NCBI RefSeq assembly: GCF_000003605.2
Contig: NW_003106602.1
Span: forward strand, 137,254 to 173,991
Length of the DNA: 36,738 bases
Reading direction: 5' to 3'
Source of the DNA: Saccoglossus kowalevskii
Lineage: Eukaryota; Hemichordata; Enteropneusta; Harrimaniidae
Shown: positions 23,401 through 35,400 of the stretch, piece after piece
Position numbering within the stretch: the stretch's first letter is position 1
How the letters are laid out: the number at the start of each line of letters is the position of its first letter
Notes under the pieces: model-generated
What the model was told of the DNA's origin: nothing
The model's input: only the letters and a program-made list of their open reading frames with translations
The model's database searches: none
Made by a program: the position numbers and the translations under genes

Positions 23401-26400
23401 TGTTGATATTATTGGGCAGGCAGGTAGAAAGTGGCAATGATATAATTTTTCAATGAGTAACTATTTTGATATAACCAATAATATATAAAAAAAATGTCAA
23501 AGACTTTGGATATCATCTGTAGGATTGTTTTGCTGGTGAAATTGACATTATGTTGCAATATGCTGCAAAGCTCTAGAATTTCCTGTCGTACAACTTCAGA
23601 CATTGCGTTCATTTCTTTTAACAGAATTGTACATCACTTGATAAGCTCGCTGTTGTCACATGCTACGACAGTGAGTGTACACGTTACCATGGAAACAAAG
23701 CTGTCAGATACTGTCAGAATTGTCATCAACACCAGCATGGAGTCGAGAGTAGTCACATTCTGCAGGGCTTACCACCTGATCCATGGAACTGTCCTTTGGA
23801 AGAGCAGAGCTATATGGTTGAGGCAATCGTCAGGTAAAGTAGATACCTCTTCCTGTATTCTATGAGAGCGTCCGTACCATAGGGAGGTTATCGTATCCAC
23901 CTAGAGGTTATACAGAACATTTCTGACTAGACTGGTTTCCTCATCACTTTGTGCATTTTCAGTGTCCTAAATATAATCATGTAAAAAGTTCATTTTGTGG
24001 TTCAAGACAAGATCCTGCGTTATGTATGAAATTGAATGTATAAAAACGGCATATAAAGGTCACAGCATCATAATGGATTTAACAAATGCGGAAGTATTGC
24101 ACATTTGATGATTGTCAATTCTGATCAAGAAAGAGTATCTCATCATCTTATCCCCTCTGAAAAATTAGCATTTCGACATTGAGCTATATTCAGTCCATGA
24201 CTTTCACGCAATATGCCAAGATCTCGCAGTAAACAGAGAACCACATATTTGATTCTACAGTGATCACATGACTTTCACTGCAGGAATTGACACTCATGGT
24301 GGTGTTCTACAAAATACACATTGTTTTGAAAATTATGCTTGGCAAACATTGAAATTATGTCTACCATTCTTTGTAGTGTGTTTTATTCAAGACAAATTAC
24401 GCTTTTAAAATTTGATGCAAGGGAAGTGAACATTCCAAAGTTAAGATAACATTTATACTGGTTACCATAGTAACAGTCGAAATTGTTTTATTAACAGTTT
24501 ATTGAAAGAAGCTCAGCCTCTGGATGAAAAGCGAGTGTTTGAAATGGGCGTGTCTTCGTCCCACCACTATTCGGCTGGACATCATTCCAACTTGCGTGAT
24601 CACATTGATAACGAGGAGTGGGAAAGCCAGGACGGTTCTGGTGATGGACAAAGGATTCTCAGTCGATATGGTGTATGGATGTTAGTAGAGAAGTGTACAC
24701 CAGGAGATAATACACCGGTTGAAGTATTTGGTCGTATGTTAAGTATGCTCTTCCAGTGGTTCGTTTCAACAGCATGTCAGGTCGGTGGTAAGTGAATTCT
24801 ATGAAGCTAATTAGGCATCACTAACAAATTAGCCGCTAAAGAGTTGATTAACAAATTTGCAGAACTTTATATTGAATAAATCAACTAAAACAGTTGCAAT
24901 GTTGTAACAACTGATTTTGCTATTAGATTTTTTTAAACTCCAAAAATTAGCATTATGAGTTTTTGATCTTGGTCTTGGTGAATCTAGAAATAACACAATT
25001 GTTTACCTGGACAATACAAGTACTTGTCAACTGTGTTAATTCTACAGCATGTAGGTGTGTAATTTACCGGTAATTTTATTACATCTGTTTTCAGATGATG
25101 CCGGGGTAGCTTTGGAACAATTGAAACCGGAGTATCTGGCAAACTGGTTGATTGGATTAAGTCACAGTCATTTTGACGTGCTTGTTTCGTGTCTTCTACC
25201 ACATCCACCTGAATATGCCAAAGTTGGGGGTCACTGGTAAGTAGCTATAGCATTTACTCGACATGATGTGTGGCTCAATGTTTAGTGTTTTTGCCCATCA
25301 TCAGAGAGTTGGTGGGTGTTGTTGGCTGCACATAATGAGTACAATCATGCTCTCCATCTGCATTCAGTCAGAGTGGACAATAAAACTATCGGCCCAGTGT
25401 GCTTCTAATACACATACAAGAACATATCACAAAAGTGTAACGGATAATCGCAAGATGACTGGACATAAATAGTTGTATTTATTCGTCAGGAGATTGGTGT
25501 CCTGTCTTTCAAGTTAAGATGATTAGATTCCCTTGAGGATACCATGGCCTCTCCAAACTTCACTTAATTGGCCAACTAAATAATAAACAAATAATCATAT
25601 AAACTGAACATAAGACAATGGCCATTCATCTCTTTCTAGGTCAAAGTCTGCTGTGAATCTAATCGAAGATGTTGTGTTGTTGTATTATAGTTATTTCTTT
25701 ATCTGTTCCATTTTAGGGAGACATTGTCAAGTACACTGTGTCAACTGGAGGAAGGCATCAACAGAATTCTAGCATTGACACCATATAACATTGTTAGCTT
25801 TGAGGTAATATACGTCTTGTTGCAAACATACTGCGAGTCATACCATGTGTGATATTGTCACTTTAAATACCGATAGTACCTTTCTTGTCTCAGCTATTTT
25901 ACAGGTAAAAATAGGAGGCGTTGCATAAAATTATTGCAGAGTTAAATGTATCATTTACTTGCAGTGATTAATTCATGTGATCATCATATGTGATGTTTCA
26001 ACCAGTCATGTGATGTTTCAACCAGTCATATGATGTTTAAACCAGTCATGTGATGTTTAAACCAGTCATGTGATGTTAGAACCAGTCATGTGATGTTTCA
26101 ACCAGTCATGTGATACTTGAATCAATCATGTGATATCGTTCTGACCAATCATCTGTTGTGTTCAATACATCTGCCTAATATAACATAGTTGTAGTTTTAC
26201 CATAGCGATATTTGTTATATGACTTGTATTTACAATATCTCACTGATACTTACTTTGAGTACCGGTACACAAATAATTTTTAATGGTTGTACATCGCTGG
26301 TGAAAATATTAATCTAAATCACATAATTATTCATTTACCCATTAATTTAATTTATTTACCTAGAAAATATTTCATACAATACACAAAATTATACATGCAG

Positions 26401-29400
26401 TCTAGGTAAAATGGAATCTGAAATAGCTTAAAAGCTAGTCGAGTCAGATTGCTGACATGACATGAATTTAATGACTTATGTTAAGACTGACAGTAGGTAG
26501 TTACACATCAAAATATTTCAAATACACAAATATGATAATAAAATATTATATATATATATATATACACATACATTTATAATACGTGGTAAATATTAATTCT
26601 ATTCTAAATACTCTGACATTAAATTTTCCTGTATAATAATACTTATATCTGTACATACAGTTCATTGGGTAACATGACATGAGATGACATGTTTTTTAAT
26701 TAATACAACATACAGGTCTGGGATTACATAATGCCACATTGGACATGACATGTTTTTTAACTAATACAACATACAGGTCTGGGATTACATAATGCCACAT
26801 TGGACATGACATGTTTTTCAACTAATACAACATACAGGTCTGGGATTACATAATGCCACATTGGACATGACATGTTTTTTAACTAATACAACATACAGGT
26901 CTGGGATTACATAATGCCACATTGGACATGACATGTTTTTTAACTAATACAACATACAGGTCTGGGATTACATAATGCCACATTGCACATGACATGTTTT
27001 TTACATAATACAACATACAGGTCTGGGATTACATAATGCCGCATTGGACATGAAATGTTTTTTAACTAATACAACATACAGGTCTGGGATTACATAATGC
27101 CACATTGGGTTGAAGCTATATATAATGATGTCTCCGAAGACGACTTGATGAAACTTCAAGACCCATTACAGAAGCTGTTGGCAATTGATCTGTGTCCACT
27201 ACCTTTCTCTACCGAGAAAATGTTTTCATTTGTCAGCAGAAAGTTTGAAAACAGTCCATCTGAAGAACAGGAACATGGGCTTACATGGTTGCAGGTACTT
27301 GTATTCATAGTCATGTTGAATTAGGGGTGTAAATTGAAGGGTATGAAATAATAAGTTCAATATGCTGACCAATAAGAATCATGGTAGTTTATAGCACCAT
27401 CATTTTGGTACAACATTTAGCACATTTTTATGCAGTTTTTTTTAATTTTTTAGCTCGGCTGTCGACTTTGTCGAGCAGAGCTTATCATATGAGTGATTGT
27501 TCATCGTCGTCCGTGTCAATGTTTTACTTTTTCGACTTCTTCTTGAAAACTACAAGCCTGAATGCTTTGATACTTGGTGTATATGTACTTTGGGTAGACC
27601 TCTCTTAGGTTTGTTCATTTCATGATGATATCTTCAATTCTCTAATTTTGGTGAATATTTTTGTCATTTTTGGTAAAAAGTGATATTTTAGACTTCTTGT
27701 TAAAAACCGCAAGTCCGATTGTTTTTATATTACATATATAGGTACTACATATGACCCTCTCTCAGATTTGTTCATTTTGTAATGAATGTATCTTTAATTC
27801 TCTAATATTGGTGAATATTTTTGTCATTTTGGTAAAAAGTGATATTTTCGACTTCTTTTTAATAACTACAAGTCCAATTGCTTTGATATTACATATATAG
27901 GTACTACATGTGGACCTCTTTCAGATTTGTTAATTTCGTGGTGATATCTTCAATCATCTAATTTTGATGATTGTTTTTGTCATTTTTGGTGGAAAGTAAT
28001 ATTTTTGAATTCTTGTTGAAAACAGCAAGTCCCATTGCTTTGATACTATACATATTGTTCATTTTCTAATGATATCTTCTGTTCTTTAATTGAAATGTGC
28101 ATTGCTAACAGCGGAACTATCTCAGCCGCCTGGCTGCTTGTTCATTATTTTAGACCCATCAACAACATCTCAAAATTATCATAATAATGCCATAATCAGA
28201 CAGTCTATTGTTGGAAGTTGCACTCAGATAGGCAGATTTTGTCTGGAAATAAATTGTTGCTAAAATTGAAAATAAGATTCCACAACTCATGTGCTAAAAT
28301 TAAATTTCAAAAAATAAGATTTATTTTTAATCTTTCCAAAAAAATTGTACACAATTTTTATGAAAAATTCTCATTCTCAGACAAGCAATTCAATATTTGT
28401 GATAGTCACTTGCAGTCTCTAATTTTTTTGATTAACGAATGATTTTTCACTTTCAACCTAGCCAAGATTGGATTATTTTTAAATACTGTGAAATTTCTGT
28501 TTCTCTATATTTCAGATTCTCTCACAACTTGAAATTGTTATTCCTCTACAACTTGTACTCAGCATGTTCAATAAAGGCGTAACTGGTTTAATACCATCTG
28601 ATCAAGCGGTCAGTGAAAATGAACCCGCCGCTACAACAACCCCTGATGTGAACAAGAAAAAGCATGTAGAAATTAAGAAACTGACCGGTAACGAATTACG
28701 TGTTACCTGTTTTGTTATGATGTTGGATTTAGTCCTGAAACAGGTCAGTTCTTGAATGTTTAACTTTCTTGATTTTGAAGTTGTATTAAAAAATCATAGT
28801 CAAGGGTGATGTGAGCAAAAACCTATACTTTCAGCGGACTACCATTTTTTTACCATTGGGTGTTACCATCACTGGGAGAAGAATTTAATAATTTATTTGG
28901 TTAATTTAGTAATGCTGTTATACAGTGTGTTCATTACTGTTCTGTCTTGTTGTCGTATCAGAATCCCATGTTAATGTCTTATTGTATATTGTCAAATTTC
29001 CTGCACCAGACTACCCTAGAGTTTTCTGTTATGTTTGACTGCTATCACTACACTAAAGTCCAGTATGTAATATTCTACCCACAAACAGAATTTAGTTTGT
29101 TTTACCTAAAAGACAGACACGATATAAACAACTTAATAAATTCATTGATCATTTGAAAGACTTATTCACATGTTTATATTTTGAAACAACCAGTTGTATT
29201 TCACTTTTCAACTGACAAGACAAAAGACATCAAGCTCCTTAGAAATATTCATGCAATCTTCAGCTCTGCTGCAAATCTATCCATTTGAAGGCTGAACAGA
29301 GGTGCATTAGGATAATAATACAAACCGCCGACTCGCCCAACATCTCGTATTGTTTGCTAAAAGTTTATTGATTGACACTCAACTTATTAATTCAACCAAT

Positions 29401-32400
29401 CAAATAACTACATTCATTTCATGGATGCAGGTCTTTCATATCACGCATGTACTGGATGTTAGTGTTTCGATAGCGGCCACACGTAATAGAAATCTCAGAT
29501 GTAGCACCAAGCATATTGGAGCTGATCCCTATGTTGATTTCTTCTGTTATTTATCACAATACTATTCATAAAACATTGAAACCTGCTGTTTACAATTTGA
29601 TGACAGTTGTCTTGAATTAGGTTAATGAATTTAATAATTATACATAAAAAATCGACAAAGTCGACACAGCGGACCTGTTCAAATTACTAATTGTTCGTTG
29701 TCGTCATCCGTTGTCGTCAACTTCACAATTTCAACTTCTTCTTCGAAACAACAATTCAGAATGTTTCCAAATTTGATATGCAAGTACCTTGGATGTTTTT
29801 TTCTCAGATTTGTTCATTTCATGTCAAAATCTCAAATTCTCTATTTTTTGTGAATATTTTTGTCATTTTTGGTAAAAAGTGATATTTTCAACTTCTTGTA
29901 AAAAAACGCAAGTATGATATTACATATGTAGGTACCGGTACTATATGTGGACCTCTCTCAGATTTTTTCATTTTGTGGTGATATCTTTAATTCTCTACCG
30001 TAATTTTGATGAATATTTTTCTAATGATATCTTCTGTTCTTAATTGAAATGTGCATTGCTAACAGCGGAGCTATCTCAGCCGACAGGCTGCTTGTTTAAT
30101 ACTTTCTAATATTGGTCACTTTTTTATGAGAGCCATAATTAGAAGTTATTCTTAATTAATTTTTATCTAATCCAGGCTGAGCTTCAAGATCTCCCCTTTC
30201 ATCAAGGTTTGGAAGATAGCTTATCCAAAGATATGGTATCGTTGATAACACAGATGTTGTCTGTCGGTTGGAATGAGAACCATAAATGTAGTGAAGACGA
30301 ACACTTGGAATGTACACTATGTGAATTGACAGCATTATGGTTTCAATTAGCGTTGGATCTTATCACGTACATAGCACCCAGAGATCCTATCAAGATCTCT
30401 GAATTGATGGAGATTACAGATAAAAAACTCGAACAGACCATCAACGAAGCTTTGCATATTCATGAATCAAAGAGTCAAGCCAGCCATGAGTCTAGTGATG
30501 CTGAGCCAAGTAAAGAGAAGGTTTCCACCCCTTCTGTCGATGATTTGCTGAATATGGGGAATAATATTGATACTGAATTTGTTGCGCCAAATTTTGTGTC
30601 TGCAAATGGTTTCTCGGCGACAAGGGTAACTTCAACCATGGCCACAAGTAATGGTGTCTCATTCTCACCTACGTTCACTGTTCCCAGTACTGGAGTCAGC
30701 CGACAGGTATACCCGCTATTATCGGAGACAGATACATTGTCAAGTCTGTCTGCTGAAGCATTGTGTACTGCCGTTGCAGAAAATGGTACATCATTATATT
30801 CTGCCAGTTCTGCACACACCAAGATGTTACTGACAGCGCAGCACGCCAGCATGCCACCACATCCTTCCATTTTGAAAGAATCAACACCACAGTTGACGAT
30901 TGCTAATACGACCATACCCGCTGTGATCACCACCAACGCAGCCACCAATGGTACTACAACTAAAACCACAATAGCAGATGCTAATAAACATCATAAAAAA
31001 GGTCAATCTGTGGAAATCAACATACCTGTGATTGATCCCAGTGAGAAGAGTAAGACTCCCAATGGATCTGAAAGCTCTTCTTCCGAGGATAAGTGGCCAA
31101 CCAGTCACGGAGTATTTACCTTCCGCATCAGTGAGTTCCCCAAATCTCTGCAATTGTTATATGCATTTCTGAAGGTAAGCTAAAGATCTGGGTTTTTTTT
31201 ATTACAATTATTATTTTAGCTATGTGTATGGCTAGTATTTTTTTTTTCTCAACGAAGTTTTAAACGTTGCATGTTTCTGTACATTTCATAGCTTCTAGTG
31301 TATCCAACCTCCCAGCATCAGATGCAAAGTGCATGATTGACCTTACCCTGGCATGATTGACCTTACCCTGGCATGAATACAACTTTACCACCTATGCCGT
31401 CCTTTTGTCAACACCAAGGTTAGATAATAGGTTATTGTTATCACATGGGTTTCTTTGTTTAATACTTTCTTTATATGTAATATTTTTTTTTAAATTTCAG
31501 GAATGTAGTTTTGATATCAATTTATTTATTTCTGTGTCAGCGTTGTGACATTTCTCAATAGAGTCTAAATATTCCATGTTACTCACTGTCTTCATTAACA
31601 TTATATACTTTCATTTGACAGGAACTACCAAGGCATGATGACCCTGATATTTTGTTACATTTAGTTAGTTGTATCAAGGTACTTTGTTTGAACGCAGAGT
31701 GTCTGAACAATGCTGCCAAGGATCATATCGGTTTCTTGATATGGTTACAAGAAAATTTGCTTCTTCCAAGGTTTGTTTTTCATTCTTTCTCTTTTACTTT
31801 GCAATTTATTTAACTTTCATTTTTTGTGTGACCTTACTGCTGTAATTTTCCATGTCAATTTTGTGTCAATAAATATTAATGTTACACCATTTTTGACTTT
31901 GTTACATTTTTAAATGACACATATTTAATCTAAATCCAATTTTTTGTTGGGAGAGACAAGGAAATTAAAAATTTGCACTATGGATCTTAGCATTTCTGCA
32001 CTTATGACAATGACACAGCCTTTGATTATCCACTCAGCACAGAGTAGTTGCAGGGGATATAGATGTTACCAGTATCTTCACATTCATGTGTACATTCATA
32101 CAAAGTTATAACTAAAAAAAATGGGTAGTGTTAAGGAGCAGTTGTTGGACAAGATCTTTCTGTTCTTATTTGCTTTGTAGTTTTTGGAAGTTTTTACATG
32201 CTGACTTATCCCACGTGGTGCAAATATTGGTATTGTTAATTCTACACTGCATGGCGCTCCCAGGTTCAATGGACGTCTTCTGGGAGTTAGTGGACACAGA
32301 GTTCAATAGTGACGACTGGCAAGTCAGGTTTAATGCAGGTAATAAGAATTTAAAATTTACTTCAAATGACATTTATCTTTGCTGCATCTTTTTCAGATGT

Positions 32401-35400
32401 ATGTTCTCGGCTCTCCATTTTTTAATGCTAAGACACATATGGACCTTAAACTCTGCTGTTGAGAGTAGATGGGTATTTTCATGGTCTAAGTTTCAAAATT
32501 GATTGGTGACTATCAAAACCACTGCTGGACTCATTTTTCAAAATAGAAGCATTCAAACTGCCGCTGCTTCCTGCAAAATCAAAGACTAAATGTATTAGTA
32601 GTTTGTTGAAATGTGGTTCATTGTTCTTTTGTATTCATCGTCAATTTAAAAAAAAAAATATTGGTGAATATTATTTGTCTTTTGTTTTAGTGGAGTGTAT
32701 AACAGTAATGTGTCGATTTATTGAGAAGAAGATGATATCTAACAATGCAGCAATCATGTCATCATTAGCACATTCATTCTGTTATTTGATCAGCTGTGTT
32801 GATGACATCTGTCCATCTGTGTCCGCTAAAGCTGTACTCATGATAGAGAGTATCAAAAGAAGATCACTCAAGGTAGGTGTTATAAAGGAAGACACACTTG
32901 TTTAGATTTAGCCAATGTGTACACATGTGTACAGTTGTAGTCGATTGTATAAAAATGACATTTTTTGCTGCTAATATACGTATATGTGTCTCAGTTAATT
33001 ACAAATATTTGAGAAACATTTTTGGTCAAACATACCCATGCTGGTTACCTTGATGTTAACAAATGACATTGTGCTGGCCTATATACATTCTCGTTTATTG
33101 TTTTCACATGGATATGATTGGCCATGAATGTGATTGGCCATGAATGTAATTGGCTATGAATGTGATTGGCCATGAATGTGATTGGCCATGAATGTAATTG
33201 GTCATGAATGTGATTGGCCATGAATGTAATTGGCTATGAATGTGATTGGCCATGAATGTGATTGGCCATGAATGTGATTGGCTATGAATGTGATTGGCCA
33301 TGAATGTGATTGGTCATAAATGTGAATGGCCATGAATGTAATTGGCTATGAATGTGATTGGCTATGACTATAATTGGCCATGAATGTGATTGGCCATAAA
33401 TGTGATTGGCCATGAATGTGATTGGCCATGAATGTGATTGGCCATGAATGTGATTGGCCTTGAATGTGATTGGCCATGAATGTGATTGGCTTTGAATGTG
33501 ATTGGCCATGAATGTGATTGGCCATGAATGTGATTGGCCATGAATGTGATTGGCCATGAATGAGATTGGTCATGAATGTGATTGGCCATGAATGTGATTG
33601 GCCATGAATGTGATTGGCCATGAATGTGATTTGCCATGAATGTGATTGGCCTTGAATGTGATTGGCCATGAATGAGATTGGCCATGAATGAGATTGGCTT
33701 TGAATGTGATTGGCCATGAATGTGATTGGCCATGAATGTGATTGGCCATGAATGTGATTGGCCATGAATGTGATTGGCCATGAATGTGATTGGCCATGAA
33801 TGTGATTTGCCATGAATGTGATTTGCCATGAATGTGATTGGCTTTGAATGTGATTGGCCATGAATGTGATTGGTCTTGAATGTGTTTGGCCTTGAATGTG
33901 ATTAGCCTTATTAATTTGGTTGGACATGGAAGATATTAGCAATGGATGTGATTGGCTGTAAATGTGATTGGCCAAAGTTGTGATTAGCCATGGATATGAT
34001 TGCAAATCACAAATTTAGTTTCATGATTTATAGCATCTGTGAATTTATATAATTTCAGGTTTTGGTGTCATGTTTAGAATTCCAGTGGGATTCTGTAATT
34101 GATGACCGCCGTATGATACTACGTCATATAAGTATATTGCATCATTATCTCCCCGACATCAATGCGTTATCCTGGGAATTCTTCATGAACCGATTGGACA
34201 CAATTTCATTGGAAGCACAGGTTGATTTAGAACAGAACAAAGAATTCCCATTTCCTGTTGGTAGGTGGCTTTAATTTAATATTTGGTTAGTAATCAGATT
34301 TGTCTTAATACAGTTTACTCTTCATTGATTAAAATATTTGTTCATGCTTTTGTTTTTTTACAATTTTATTTACAACCATCACTGGTGAAAAAATTTTTCA
34401 GGAAACTGTAATTTTGGCTTGTTCTTTAGACTCTTCTGAACAGTGTAATTACAAGATAATTCCTATTTGTGCAACATATATAAATTTGGTTGTTCAGGAT
34501 TACTTCAAAGTTTGTGTTGTTTCTTTGAATTTAGCTGTTTTCACCAGTTCGCTCTGAGCTCATAGAAATACATAGTACAGTGGTGCACCTTTGAGCATCA
34601 TAGAACATTCTTCGACAAAGCTCTGCCCCTGAAAAATGCATATTAAGTACAGTTAAGTCCATATAAATCCATCAACCATATTATTTCATTTGCAGATATG
34701 ACCAGGTCAAATGCTGGGCTCATGGATCGCAGTGAAGCATTTATGCGAAAACTGAATCGTGCCAGATTTGCTCGTTCTCGGTCAGAGAGTGTACGCTCTT
34801 TGAGTTTAAACATCACTGCAAGGTACTTGCGTCCTACTAAACATGGAGACTATAGGAGAACAGTATCTATGCCAGTTAATGTACCAGTTAATAAAATGCG
34901 AGTCCGTCATCGTTCAGGTACGACTTAGTGAATTGAGACTCAAGGTGATAATCTCGATTGCCAGCATAAAAAAGTGAACAAAACAAGAAATACAATTGTT
35001 GATGATATTTGTTGGTATATATTACATTTATTTGAGAGATTTCATTAAAAGTTTGATTTTGCTGAAATAGTGTCACCTACAAAAGATCACATTGATGCAT
35101 ACCACATTGTCTTGGTTTTTAATTTGTTTTCCTTCTCCAGGTGAGAAGAGTACCTACAGTCGTCAAATCTCTGAGCCAATTTTACCACATTCATGTCTTG
35201 GTGACAATCTGTTTTCAGGTAAGCATATTTACCATGTGACATCTCATTACGTAACTATGACAGAATTCCTTTTTTTTTGACATTTTTTTTCTTATTAAAT
35301 TCTGTCTGTTGGTACATTGTCTGTCTTGGCATCATATGTCCATTATCCATCTATCTCTCTATCTATCTATCTGCTCTTCTGTTTGTATGTGTGTCTGTTT

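Noticed and set aside
27381-27608. Plus-strand open frames in the dispersed element (also 29691-29882)
   Set aside because: Low-complexity frames inside non-coding repeat copies that differ between copies by frameshifts; no transposase or RT motifs.
30475-30969. 164-codon minus-strand open frame
   Set aside because: Antisense to UNC79 exon 17, whose plus-strand frame is conserved and flanked by proper splice sites.
33104-34005. Long minus-strand open frames (up to 219 codons) with a repeating SWPITFMANHIHGQSH pattern
   Set aside because: Product of the 16-bp minisatellite: the unit has no stop on the minus strand and cycles through all frames, so several overlapping frames stay open at once.
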